NCBI RefSeq assembly: GCF_027920805.1
Contig: NZ_JANWOI010000001.1
Coordinates: 62,001 to 126,000 of the forward strand
Direction: 5' to 3'
From: Govania unica
GTDB taxonomy: Bacteria > Pseudomonadota > Alphaproteobacteria > Sphingomonadales > Govanellaceae
Length of the DNA stretch: 64,000 bases
Below, in pieces: positions 1 to 8,426 of the stretch. How positions within the stretch are numbered: position 1 is the stretch's first letter; the number at the start of each line of letters is the position of its first letter. The translations under genes were made by a program, and so were the position numbers. The notes below the pieces were generated by a model, which saw only the letters and a program-made list of their open reading frames with translations, was not told where the DNA came from and did not search any database.

Positions 1-1853
1 ACAAAGACCCCGGTTTCACAGCGGCGCATGGCAGTCAGGACGTCATAAAGCCGGACCTTGAGGCTGTCGATCTCATCAATGGAGACGCGGTCTTGCTGGT
101 CGTGCGACGTGGCTCCGTTGCCGTTTCTCACCAGATTGTCGCGCGCATAAAGCTGATTAAGCTCGCTTACCATATAGCGGATGCGGCGGCGCTGATAATC
201 CAGGTCGAACGTGGTGAGAAAGCGTATCCAGTTCGGCAGGGTCGCTGGGTCCTGAAAAGCGAAATCGGGCAGAGCCATGCGTTCGCCATCAATGGGATCG
301 CGCATCACCCAATGATGCAGGATTTCGGTCGCCCGTTGATGGGCCGGGCCGTCCCAGGCGAAACCGCAGATGTCTGAGACGATTCCAGCGAGATAGCGCA
401 CGGAGGTTTGCAATTTCAGGCGGGTGTAGCCTTCATAGGAATAACCGGCATCACGGGCGGCGCGGGCATTGGCGGCCACGCGCCATTCGCTCACCGTGGC
501 AGCGGTCACGGTGCTTTTGGCCGACTGGATATAGGGATCGACGATTTCCGCCACATGACGGCTGACACGCGGTTTGATGGCGGTGATCACCGATTTCACC
601 GTGCGGATGCGTTCGTTCAGCGACTGGATTTCGGCCAGATCATCATGCACGGGCTCGTTGCGCGGGATATCCATCATCGCCGCCTTGAGCGTGCGCCACA
701 GATTGGGCACACCTTCATCCGACGGGGATGTGGCGATCAGTTCGTCGGGATGCGGGTCCACATAGACGATACGGCGATCGACCTCGCGGAAGGCCGGGCG
801 GCCATGAATGGATTTGACGGCGGCGGCAAAGGGTTTGTTGTTGAGAATGCTGCCGTCGATGAAGGCGGCCTTGTGGGGATCCACACCGGCGCGCAGATAA
901 TTGGCGAAATTGCTGACGAAAAACCGGTCCTTGCTGCGCCAGCTCAGACCACGTTCGCCCAGCATCTCATCGACTTCGCCGATTTGCGCCGGGGCATAGG
1001 CACCCGGGAAACAGGCGGTGGCGCGGGCGGCGAAGGCGAGGCTTGGCACATCGTCATTTTGAAAATCGCTTTGCCAGTCGCCGTTCCGCCAATGGGTGAA
1101 GGAGAACTCAAAGGTGCAGCGATGTTCGCGCTCGGCGATCACCGGCGGATCATGGAGCGGCAGATAGCGGAGAAAGCCGTGAAAATCGGTCACGGTGACA
1201 AAGGTCTCCAGCCGATGACCGGCGGGCATCAGTGAATATTCGGGGCCTTTCGGCGTGCCCATGTCGATCAGCGCGTCATATAACAGCCGCACCAGATGAA
1301 CGCCATCGAACAAGGGTTTCATATGACGGAGCCGCACCAGCGGCGGGATCTTGTCACTTACCCCGGTGCTGTAGCCGCGCGCGCCGAACACCCGGCGGCT
1401 GACGAATTTGACCAGCGGGTCGACAATGATTTTGGACCAGATATTTGTTTCCTCGGGCGGCGGGGCAAGACGGCTCACGTCGGCCTCGCGCAGCCAGAGG
1501 TCGCGCAACGGATCATAGGCGAGGTCATGGGCGAGGGCGCGCGACAGGAAAATGCCGTTGATCCCACCCGCCGAGGCCCCGGCCACGCAATCGACCACCA
1601 CTCGCAGGTCGAACACGTCGCTCATATCGCGGAGAAGATCGTAATAGACATTCTCGGTATCGATGTCGTCGTCGCCATTGAGGCCAAGATCGCCATAACT
1701 GATCCCGTGCCGGGCGTCGCGGTCGCGGATCTTGTGCAGAGCGGCGGAAGCGCGGGCCAATTTCAACACTTCCTTGGTCACGCCATGCATATAGACGGCG
1801 AGCGACACCCCGCCGAAACAGACGAGCGCCAGCCTCAGCTCCTTTTCGCGCAT
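1..1853 (-). CDS. Patatin-like phospholipase family protein (C-terminal part off the window)
   Basis: A continuous minus-strand frame runs from an ATG at 1853 off the left edge, giving 617 codons. The N-terminus has the patatin oxyanion strand (CFGGVSLAVYMHG, about residues 12-24). The nucleophile elbow is G-A-S-A-G with Ser about 94, and the Asp partner is in FIDGSILNN near residue 333, so both residues of the Ser-Asp dyad are present. The size and the long region after the Asp fit the large bacterial patatin-related family rather than short cytoplasmic patatins. It would be a lipid acyl hydrolase; the substrate is not visible. A GGAGG stretch lies about 14 bases before the start. The antisense frames over this gene are shadows. 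The family is certain; the exact subfamily is inferred. Confidence 0.88.
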   Translation of the reverse strand, partial: MREKELRLALVCFGGVSLAVYMHGVTKEVLKLARASAALHKIRDRDARHGISYGDLGLNGDDDIDTENVYYDLLRDMSDVFDLRVVVDCVAGASAGGINGIFLSRALAHDLAYDPLRDLWLREADVSRLAPPPEETNIWSKIIVDPLVKFVSRRVFGARGYSTGVSDKIPPLVRLRHMKPLFDGVHLVRLLYDALIDMGTPKGPEYSLMPAGHRLETFVTVTDFHGFLRYLPLHDPPVIAEREHRCTFEFSFTHWRNGDWQSDFQNDDVPSLAFAARATACFPGAYAPAQIGEVDEMLGERGLSWRSKDRFFVSNFANYLRAGVDPHKAAFIDGSILNNKPFAAAVKSIHGRPAFREVDRRIVYVDPHPDELIATSPSDEGVPNLWRTLKAAMMDIPRNEPVHDDLAEIQSLNERIRTVKSVITAIKPRVSRHVAEIVDPYIQSAKSTVTAATVSEWRVAANARAARDAGYSYEGYTRLKLQTSVRYLAGIVSDICGFAWDGPAHQRATEILHHWVMRDPIDGERMALPDFAFQDPATLPNWIRFLTTFDLDYQRRRIRYMVSELNQLYARDNLVRNGNGATSHDQQDRVSIDEIDSLKVRLYDVLTAMRRCETGVF

Positions 1854-2007
1854 GGGATGGACGTCCTCCGTGTGGTTTTAATCTTGCGTTTATTCTTAGT
1901 GGGGCGGCATTTGTGCGGGGTTTGTCGGCCCAAGGGGGACATAGACAGCGCATCTCTTAACGCATAGGCTGAGCCAAACCTCAAGTCACTACAATACCGG
2001 AAATATA

Positions 2008-2556
2008 ATGTCAGGACAGTCCAGTTTACCCGTGAGCGCGAAGCATGCCTCGCTGACCACCCATGTGCCCGCCGCGAGTGATGATGCCCAGCGCGCTTTG
2101 CGCGATGCGTTCGGGCGTTATGCCACGGGAGTGACCATCATCACCGCTCGTACGGCGGAGGGCGAGGAAATCGGCATTACCGCCAATTCCTTCACCTCGG
2201 TGTCGCTCGATCCGGCCATGGTGCTGTGGAATATTGCCCTGAAATCCCAGCATGTTGATTGCTTTCAGCCGGGCTTCCGCTTTGCCGTCAATGTGCTGTC
2301 GGACAACCATGAAACACTGGCGCGGCATTTCGGCCGTTCGGGGCGTGATCAGTTCCGCGAAATCGATATTGCGCTCTGTCATGGGCTTGGCGGGGTGCCG
2401 CTGATTGACGGGGCCATTGCCTGCTTTGAATGTGTGACCGATCAGGTGGTGCTGGCCGGAGATCATAACGTGCTGATCGGCCGGGTCGAACGCTTCGGCG
2501 CTCATGCCGGGGCACCGCTTGCGTTTCATAACGGGCGGTTTGCCCTGTTGGGGTGA
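2008..2556 (+). CDS. Flavin reductase family protein
   Basis: This 182-residue protein has the FMN-binding split-barrel fold of small NAD(P)H:flavin oxidoreductases. The family landmarks are FGRYATGVTIITA (about 35-47), GITANSFTSVSLDPA (about 56-70), FAVNVLSDNHETLA (about 91-104) and the C-terminal FHNGRFALLG. Relatives such as HpaC and RutF supply reduced FMN to a partner monooxygenase, but no such oxygenase gene is adjacent, so the partner is unknown. The first 25 residues are extra and low in conservation, so translation may start slightly downstream. The gene is transcribed towards the convergent phosphatase gene, and the two stop codons are only a few bases apart. Confidence 0.85.
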   Translation: MSGQSSLPVSAKHASLTTHVPAASDDAQRALRDAFGRYATGVTIITARTAEGEEIGITANSFTSVSLDPAMVLWNIALKSQHVDCFQPGFRFAVNVLSDNHETLARHFGRSGRDQFREIDIALCHGLGGVPLIDGAIACFECVTDQVVLAGDHNVLIGRVERFGAHAGAPLAFHNGRFALLG

Positions 2557-2559
2557 TGC

Positions 2560-3078
2560 TCAGACATCGCCCAAGCTGCGCGGTTTGATGAAGCGCATAA
2601 GCTGGCCGCTGCCGGGAATGACATCGGCCCATTGCCCCTTGAACTGGAGCAGCGCGAGGGCTCCGGTCGGGAATTTCTCCGCGAGTTCAGCGCGGGCGCT
2701 TTTGGATTCCGCCGCAGCCAGCATGTTGGCGAGGCTATGTGTGCCGGGATTATGGCCGATCAGCATCAGGCTTTTGAGGTCGTTCGAGGCGTCCTGAACA
2801 AATTTCAGCATGGCGCGGGGGCTTGCGAGATAAAGCGCTTTTTCATAACGCACTGACGGCGGGCGATCGCAGGCATCAAGCAAATGGGCCAGCGTTTCCC
2901 GGGTGCGGAGCGCGGTCGAACATAGCACCAGATCCGGCCATAAATTCTCGCGGGCGAGATACTGGCCCATTCTGATCGCGGCGGCGTCTCCCCGGGCATT
3001 GAGCGGGCGGTCATGATCGGCGATACCGGCGGCGCTCCAGTCGGATTTGGCGTGACGTAACAGCATCAGCGTCTTCAT
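2560..3078 (-). CDS. sixA: SixA-type histidine phosphatase
   Basis: This histidine-phosphatase (phosphoglycerate-mutase fold) protein of 172 residues has the catalytic motif LLRHAKSDW at residues 5-13. A second RT-containing segment (ALRTRETL) and the second catalytic His in IGHNPG (about residue 114) complete the active site. The length and the RHAKS variant are those of the SixA group, which removes phosphate from phosphohistidine, as SixA does on HPt domains in E. coli. No phosphorelay kinase is nearby, so the target here is unknown. I start at the ATG immediately before KTLMLLRHA. An ATG five codons upstream is possible but adds nothing conserved. Confidence 0.85.
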   Translation of the reverse strand: MKTLMLLRHAKSDWSAAGIADHDRPLNARGDAAAIRMGQYLARENLWPDLVLCSTALRTRETLAHLLDACDRPPSVRYEKALYLASPRAMLKFVQDASNDLKSLMLIGHNPGTHSLANMLAAAESKSARAELAEKFPTGALALLQFKGQWADVIPGSGQLMRFIKPRSLGDV

Positions 3079-3108
3079 GAGGCAGCCCTTCACAAGGAGA
3101 TACGCAGG

Positions 3109-3264
3109 TCAGAAGTCCGAGGTGATGCCGTTCCGTTCCCAATCGCCATAGCGGGTCGGTTCCGGGCCCTTGCGGCCGCCGATTTCTTTTGGCGCTTCCG
3201 AAGGCGTGATCTGGTCTTTAGGGTTTTTCGGGGCCGGTTCGGCGGCGGGTTTCGACTCGGTCAT
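3109..3264 (-). CDS. DUF1674 / SDHAF4-like small protein
   Basis: This 51-residue protein has a charged, Pro-rich N-terminus and the highly conserved C-terminal block GGRKGPEPTRYGDWERNG followed by ITSDF. That block defines the DUF1674 family, whose mitochondrial members (Sdh8/SDHAF4) bind the flavinated SDHA subunit and help assemble succinate dehydrogenase. A role as a succinate dehydrogenase assembly factor is therefore plausible in this bacterium, though no sdh genes lie in the window. The ATG at 3264 opens exactly at the usual family length; the longer upstream frame is only the antisense of htpX. It stands about 80 bp from, and divergent to, htpX. Confidence 0.88.
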   Translation of the reverse strand: MTESKPAAEPAPKNPKDQITPSEAPKEIGGRKGPEPTRYGDWERNGITSDF

Positions 3265-3342
3265 TAGACGGTTCCATCTTGCGCTTGGTGAACTGTCCTC
3301 TAAATAAGGGGAAGCAGGGTTTATTACCAGAGGCGGCAGACG

Positions 3343-4263
3343 ATGGGTGCAGTACGGACAGGTATTCTTCTCGCAGGCATGACAGCCTTCTTTATCGGCA
3401 TCGGCTATCTGATCGGTGGCGCGGGCGGCATGATGATTGCGTTTCTGGTGGCTGTGGCCATGAATGCCTTCGCCTATTGGAATTCCGATAAGATGGTCCT
3501 GCGCATGCATGGGGCCCGGGAAGTGAGCGCCGCCGAGGCGCCGGAGTTTCATGCTCTGGTGCGCGATCTCGCGGCGCGCGCCGGTCTGCCCATGCCTAAG
3601 GTCTATATCATGGACAATGACCAGCCGAACGCCTTTGCCACCGGGCGCAATCCCGAACATGCGGCAGTTGCGGCCACGAGCGGGCTGTTGCGGCTGTTGA
3701 ACAAGCGTGAAGTGGCCGGGGTCATGGCCCATGAGCTGGCCCATGTGAAAAACCGCGACACCCTGACCATGACGATTACGGCGACCTTCGCCGGGGCCAT
3801 CGGCATGCTGGCCAATTTCGCCATGTTCCTGCGGCCGTCCGGGCATGACAACCGGGGCGGCGGCATGGGTATGATCGGCAGCATTCTGGTGATGATCCTC
3901 GCCCCCATGGCGGCCATGCTGATCCAGATGGCCATCAGCCGCACCCGGGAATATGAGGCCGACCGCATCGGATCGGAAATCAGCGGCGATCCGCTGGCGC
4001 TCGCTGCCGCCCTCAATAAATTGCAGAACGGGGCCGAGCGCGTCGAAAACCCGGCTGCCGAACAGAACCCGGCCACGGCGCATCTGTTTATCGTCAATCC
4101 TCTGCATGGCCGGGGCATGGATAATTTGTTTTCAACCCACCCCAACATGAAGAACCGCATCGCCAAATTGCAGGACTTGGCAGAGGCCATGGGGCAGGGT
4201 GGTCGTTATGATCCATCCCCGGCGGCTGAGACGCCTGCCGCGCGGCGCGGGCCTTGGGGGTAA
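3343..4263 (+). CDS. htpX: Protease HtpX (M48 zinc metalloprotease)
   Basis: HtpX is an inner-membrane zinc endopeptidase that takes part in membrane-protein quality control. The 306-residue product has two N-terminal membrane segments (about 7-42) and the zinc motif HELAH (His130, Glu131, His134). Two further hydrophobic segments follow (about 146-198), and the third-ligand region TREYEAD lies near 201-207, so all catalytic parts are present. The C-terminal 25 residues are a low-complexity Ala/Pro tail, which is common in alphaproteobacterial copies. The start lies after an AGGCGGCAG stretch. A pair of facing palindromic repeats follows the stop codon. Confidence 0.95.
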   Translation: MGAVRTGILLAGMTAFFIGIGYLIGGAGGMMIAFLVAVAMNAFAYWNSDKMVLRMHGAREVSAAEAPEFHALVRDLAARAGLPMPKVYIMDNDQPNAFATGRNPEHAAVAATSGLLRLLNKREVAGVMAHELAHVKNRDTLTMTITATFAGAIGMLANFAMFLRPSGHDNRGGGMGMIGSILVMILAPMAAMLIQMAISRTREYEADRIGSEISGDPLALAAALNKLQNGAERVENPAAEQNPATAHLFIVNPLHGRGMDNLFSTHPNMKNRIAKLQDLAEAMGQGGRYDPSPAAETPAARRGPWG

Positions 4264-4281
4264 TCTGTTGGTTTCCTCAGA

Positions 4282-4418
4282 ATGGATTGCCGGGTCAAGC
4301 CCGGCAATGACACAGATGGGGACGCGGAATGCCGTGGTGTTCGGGGATAATTGGTTAGATTTAGGCTTTGCTTCAAGTAAACATTGTCATTACCGGGCTT
4401 GACCCGGTAATCCATGGG
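4282..4418. repeat. Facing pair of palindromic repeat elements after htpX
   Basis: Two copies of the genome's common palindromic element, 4282-4312 and 4385-4418, lie in opposite orientation. Each has the core CCGGG-TCAAG-CCCGG (or its complement) bounded by ATGGATT on one side and AATGACA on the other. About 72 bp of unassigned sequence lies between them. They fill the htpX-rsmB gap and could form hairpins in RNA. Confidence 0.85.
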
Positions 4419-4503
4419 TCAGTCAGTCCTGCAAGGCGCCCGGAAATGACTGATCCAGAGAAACGCGGCCTGTTCCGAACAGCCATAGGATGAAGACCAC
4501 ATC

Positions 4504-5802
4504 ATGACCCAATCACCTTTGGCGGCGCGGGCCGTGGCGCTTGCGGCTTTGCAGCGCATTCTGGATAACGGCCAGTATCTGGACGAGGCCTTCGCGGCGG
4601 CGTTGCGGCTGCAGCCCGGCATGGCGGCTCGGGACAGGGCCTTTGCCCGGTTGCTGGTGATCACCGTGCTGCGCCGGCTTGGGGAGATTGACTCCCGGAT
4701 CAATGGCTTTTTGGATGCGCCGGAAAAGCTTGCGTCGGATGCCCGCCATATTCTGCGTCTGGGCGCGGCTCAGTTGCTCTATCTCGGCACGCCGCCGCAT
4801 GCGGTGGTCGACACGGCGGTGGGTCTTGCCGGAAGTGACCGCGACAGTTTCGTGCGCCGGGCCAAGGGGCTTGTGAATGCCGTCCTGCGGCGCATTGCCG
4901 ATGAGGGGCCACGGCCCTTGCCGCCCGCGCTTAATCTGCCGGACTGGCTGCTTGAGTCCTGGTCGGATCGCTTCGGGCCCGAGACCGCGACAGCCATCGC
5001 CGCCGCCCAGCTGGGCGAGCCGCCGCTTGATCTCACCCTCAAGCCAGACGCCGACCGGGAGGCCCTTGTAGCCGAATTGACGTCACGACAGATTGACGTC
5101 ATGACGTCACCAAGCGGGGGCCTGCGTCTGGAAGAAGCTGGAATCATTGAAGATTTGCCGGGATTTGCGGAGGGTCTCTGGTGGGTCCAGGATGCCGCTG
5201 CCGCCCTTCCGGCACAGTTGCTCGGGGTCAAGGCCGGGGAGCGGGTGCTTGATCTCTGCGCGGCACCGGGTGGCAAAACGGCCCAGCTTGCGGCGGCGGG
5301 GGCCGAGGTCACGGCCCTTGATCTCGCGCCGAAGCGCCTGAAACGGCTCCAGGAAAATCTTGACCGGCTTGGCCTCACAGCCGAGCTTGTGGCCGCCGAC
5401 GGCCGTAAATACCGGCCCGAGCCGCGCTTTGATCATGTGTTGCTCGATGCGCCCTGTTCGGCCACGGGCACCTTGCGCCGCCATCCCGATGTGGGCTGGT
5501 TGAAGTCGCCTGAGGATGTGCAGTCTCTGGTGCTGACGCAACAGGCGCTGTTCGCCGCCGCCGCCCATATGGTGGCGCCGGGCGGGCGTCTTCTGTATTG
5601 CGTCTGTTCCATGGAGGCGGCGGAGGGGCCGGATCAGGTCAGCCATTTCCTCCAGCATCATAAAGACTTTGCCCTTGAGCCGGTAACCGGGGCGGAGCTT
5701 CCGGGGCTTGAGGCGGCTCTGCTGCCGGACGGTACGGTCCAGACCCTGCCGAGCCAGAACGTGGATGGCTTTTACATAGCCCGGTTGCGGCATCTTCCAT
5801 GA
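4504..5802 (+). CDS. rsmB: 16S rRNA (cytosine-967-C5)-methyltransferase RsmB
   Basis: RsmB methylates C967 of 16S rRNA using S-adenosylmethionine. The 432-residue product has an N-terminal NusB-like RNA-binding domain (about 5-140) and a Rossmann methyltransferase domain. The SAM loop is LDLCAAPGGKTAQL (from about 249). The motif IV cysteine is in DAPCSATGTLRRHPDVGW (about 314-331), and the catalytic motif VI cysteine is in CVCSM (near 366). The length and motif set are those of RsmB rather than RsmF. The gene leads a plus-strand run with rpe, the heparinase-like gene and purH. Its stop codon overlaps the first unit of a small tandem repeat. Confidence 0.94.
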   Translation: MTQSPLAARAVALAALQRILDNGQYLDEAFAAALRLQPGMAARDRAFARLLVITVLRRLGEIDSRINGFLDAPEKLASDARHILRLGAAQLLYLGTPPHAVVDTAVGLAGSDRDSFVRRAKGLVNAVLRRIADEGPRPLPPALNLPDWLLESWSDRFGPETATAIAAAQLGEPPLDLTLKPDADREALVAELTSRQIDVMTSPSGGLRLEEAGIIEDLPGFAEGLWWVQDAAAALPAQLLGVKAGERVLDLCAAPGGKTAQLAAAGAEVTALDLAPKRLKRLQENLDRLGLTAELVAADGRKYRPEPRFDHVLLDAPCSATGTLRRHPDVGWLKSPEDVQSLVLTQQALFAAAAHMVAPGGRLLYCVCSMEAAEGPDQVSHFLQHHKDFALEPVTGAELPGLEAALLPDGTVQTLPSQNVDGFYIARLRHLP

Positions 5803-5858
5803 CTTGTTAAGCGGGCCTGACTTGTTAAGCGGGGCCTGAACTGTTAAGACGGGGGCCT
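5801..5858. repeat. Three tandem 18-21 bp repeats
   Basis: Three imperfect direct repeats, each of the form GA(C/A)TTGTTAAG followed by a G run and CCT, begin at 5801, 5819 and 5838. The first overlaps the rsmB stop codon, and the array lies in the 97-bp gap before rpe. I see no terminator or promoter in it. Confidence 0.8.
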
Positions 5859-5899
5859 GCATTTTTCTCATGCCGAAGTCCTGAAAGCACAGAGCCGCC

Positions 5900-6580
5900 A
5901 TGACCCGAATAGTCCGTATCGCGCCCTCGATTTTGTCCGCCGATTTCGCGCGCCTCGGGGAGGAACTTCAGGCCGTCACCGAAGCCGGGGCCGACTTCAT
6001 TCATGTGGACGTGATGGACGGCCATTTCGTGCCGAACATCACCATTGGGCCGGCAGTGGTCAAGGCGCTGCGTCCCCATAGCGCGCTGCCGTTCGATGTG
6101 CATCTGATGATCGCGCCGGTGGATCCCTATGTGGCCGGGTTTGCTGACGCCGGGTCCGATATCATCACTGTTCATGCCGAGGCTGGTGCGCATCTTCATC
6201 GCACTCTTCAATTGGTGAAGGCGCAGGGCAAAAAGGCCGGGGTGTCGCTCAACCCGGCGTCGCCCATCGAGCTTCTGGATTATGTCTGGGACGACATTGA
6301 TCTGGTGCTGGTCATGACCGTCAACCCGGGCTTTGGCGGCCAGAGCTTCATCGACAGTCAGCTGGATAAAATCCGCCGCCTGCGCGAGCGCATCGAACGC
6401 GAGACCGCAGGCACGGGCCGCCAGATCCTGCTTGAGGTAGATGGCGGTGTCACGCCCGAGACCGCGCGTAAGGTGGTGATGGCCGGGGCCGATGTGCTGG
6501 TGGCCGGAACCGCGACTTTCAAGGGCGGGCCTGAGGCCTATGCCCGCAATATCGCCGCCTTGCGCGACGCGGTGTGCTGA
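5900..6580 (+). CDS. rpe: Ribulose-phosphate 3-epimerase
   Basis: Rpe interconverts ribulose 5-phosphate and xylulose 5-phosphate in the pentose phosphate pathway. The 226-residue product is a standard-length TIM barrel. Family signatures are [14 protein letters not shown] (N-terminus), [17 protein letters not shown] with metal-binding His and catalytic Asp (about 34-50), [13 protein letters not shown] (about 138-150) and [11 protein letters not shown] with the second catalytic Asp (about 177-187). The barrel is complete and the residues are intact. The next gene starts 9 bp after the stop codon, so the two are probably co-transcribed. Confidence 0.96.
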   Translation: MTRIVRIAPSILSADFARLGEELQAVTEAGADFIHVDVMDGHFVPNITIGPAVVKALRPHSALPFDVHLMIAPVDPYVAGFADAGSDIITVHAEAGAHLHRTLQLVKAQGKKAGVSLNPASPIELLDYVWDDIDLVLVMTVNPGFGGQSFIDSQLDKIRRLRERIERETAGTGRQILLEVDGGVTPETARKVVMAGADVLVAGTATFKGGPEAYARNIAALRDAVC

Positions 6581-6589
6581 TCGGCTGAT

Positions 6590-8329
6590 ATGAGTGAAAT
6601 CCGGCGAACCAAGGATGCGTTTTTCGCGCGCACGGCACGGGCGGCCCGCCATGCCTTGAAGCGGGCGGAAACGCGCATGCTGGCAGCGGCGGTGATTGCG
6701 AGCGGCCCGCATCCGATCCGTCTTCTCAAGGTTCCGAAAGATCCCTGGCCCGGCGATTATGCCGTGGGCGCCGGGATTCTGGCCGGGCGCTTTCATCATG
6801 CGGGCCAGGTTCTCAAAGGTGCGGGCAGCGCGAACGGCGAAGATCCGGATCGCTGGACGCCACAGGTTCTGTGGTCGTCGTCGCGGCTTGCGCCCGGTTG
6901 GTGGGACTGGTTGCAGGGCTTCTCCTGGTTGCGTGATCTGGCCACCGTGGCCGATCAGGCAGCGGCGCGGCGGGTGGCCGAAGCTCATGTAAGGGCCTGG
7001 TGTCAAGCCCATGATCGTTGGCCCTCTCCGGCTTGGGAACCGGGCGTTATTGGTCGTCGTTTGTTGTCCTGGATGACTTATGCGCCGCTGATTCTCGCGA
7101 GCGAAGATCATGTTTATCGCAGCCGGGTGCTGAACAGCATGGCCCGGCAGGCGCGCTTTCTCGGCCTCGGGGTCGCCACTATGGAGCCGGGGCCTGACCG
7201 GGTGACGGCGCTTGTAGGCCTCGTGGCCAGCGGCCTGTTGTTGCCGAATGGCGAAAGCCGCCTGAAACAGGGCAGCCAGCAACTGGCGGCGGAGCTTGAG
7301 CGTATGGTTCAGGGCGATGGTGGGTTTCTATCCCGTTCGCCTGCGGATCTGGCCCGGGTATTGCGCGATCTTATAAGTTTGAGCGCCATTTACGCCGCTG
7401 TTGAAGAACCGGTGTCAAGTGCCGTGACCCGCGCCCTTGATCGCATTGTCCCTGCCCTGAAGGCGCTGACCCATGGTGATCAGCGGCTGGCGCAGTTCAA
7501 TGGGGCCTACGCCGATGGTCCGCCGCTGCTCGCGCGGTTGCCCGAGCCTTATAAAAGCATGGATCCGCTCGACAACGGCCTCCATACCGGGTTCCAGCGG
7601 CTGGCGCGCGGCGCGCTTGCGGTGGTGATCGATGGCGGGCCGCCGCCGGTGGGCGCGCTCAGTCGCCGCCATCATGCGGGCACCGGCAGTTTCGAGATGA
7701 GCCTTGGCGCGGAGCGCGTGGTGGTCAATTGCGGCAGCGTCGATTGCCTGCCCGATCCGGCGGCCCTGCCATTCGGTCAGTCGGCCGATGATCTCGGGCG
7801 TTTGACTCGGGCCACGGCGGCGCATTCGACTCTGGTGATCAATGACACCAATTCCAGCCAGATCTTGCCCGGCGGTCTGATCGGCGAGGGGCCTAGCGCC
7901 GTCAGCCTCGACCGCAACGAGGCCGAGGACGGCGCGCTGCTTCTTGATCTTGAGCATGACGGCTACAGCAAGAAGTTCAACTATGTGCATCGCCGTCGTT
8001 TTTTCCTGGCGGCGCGGGGCGAGGAATTGCGTGGTGAGGACACGCTTGAGGCGGAAGACTCAGGGGCCCGGCGTACGCTATATTTCGATCTGCGCTTTCA
8101 TCTGCATCCCGAGGCGACGCCGCGCTTGCTCGCCGCCGATGAAGGTGTTCTGATCCGTCTACCGTCCGGACGCGCCTTGCGGTTTCTCGCCTCGGGCGGC
8201 GATGTGGCCATCGAGGACAGCCTTTATTTCGGAGCTCCGGCCTTCCCGCGTCGGACGCGGCAGATTGTCGTGAGCGGACGCCTGAACGGTGAGACGCGGC
8301 AAATCCGTTGGGCTTTCCGGACGGTCTAG
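6590..8329 (+). CDS. Heparinase II/III family protein
   Basis: The 579-residue protein has an N-terminal alpha/alpha-toroid region (Trp-rich, about 60-310) and a C-terminal beta-sandwich of the heparinase II/III type. The sandwich begins near RHHAGTGSFEMSLGAERVVVNCG (about 360-382). Such enzymes cleave uronic-acid-containing polysaccharides by beta-elimination. The copies that sit between rpe and purH in alphaproteobacteria are, however, uncharacterised and lack a signal peptide, as this one does (the N-terminus is basic, not hydrophobic). A cytoplasmic or envelope-polysaccharide role is possible. The gene follows rpe by 9 bp. The family assignment is firm; the substrate is unknown. Confidence 0.85.
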   Translation: MSEIRRTKDAFFARTARAARHALKRAETRMLAAAVIASGPHPIRLLKVPKDPWPGDYAVGAGILAGRFHHAGQVLKGAGSANGEDPDRWTPQVLWSSSRLAPGWWDWLQGFSWLRDLATVADQAAARRVAEAHVRAWCQAHDRWPSPAWEPGVIGRRLLSWMTYAPLILASEDHVYRSRVLNSMARQARFLGLGVATMEPGPDRVTALVGLVASGLLLPNGESRLKQGSQQLAAELERMVQGDGGFLSRSPADLARVLRDLISLSAIYAAVEEPVSSAVTRALDRIVPALKALTHGDQRLAQFNGAYADGPPLLARLPEPYKSMDPLDNGLHTGFQRLARGALAVVIDGGPPPVGALSRRHHAGTGSFEMSLGAERVVVNCGSVDCLPDPAALPFGQSADDLGRLTRATAAHSTLVINDTNSSQILPGGLIGEGPSAVSLDRNEAEDGALLLDLEHDGYSKKFNYVHRRRFFLAARGEELRGEDTLEAEDSGARRTLYFDLRFHLHPEATPRLLAADEGVLIRLPSGRALRFLASGGDVAIEDSLYFGAPAFPRRTRQIVVSGRLNGETRQIRWAFRTV

Positions 8330-8426
8330 ACTCCGATAAAATCCTTGCCTCGGGTGGTTTGATGCCGTACCCAACCGCAAAGCCGGTATCCGGCATGTCG
8401 TAAGTATATGTTTCTGGAGAAAAGCC

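Noticed and set aside
408-1235. A 275-codon plus-strand frame at the left end
   Set aside because: It is antisense to the patatin-like gene, which keeps the Ser-Asp dyad in a continuous frame.
4282-4418. CRISPR-like repeats
   Set aside because: The repeats are palindromic, occur in inverted pairs at scattered loci, and lack regular spacers and cas genes.
5825-7282. A 485-codon minus-strand frame over rpe and the heparinase-like gene
   Set aside because: It covers two well-supported genes and shows only shadow composition.
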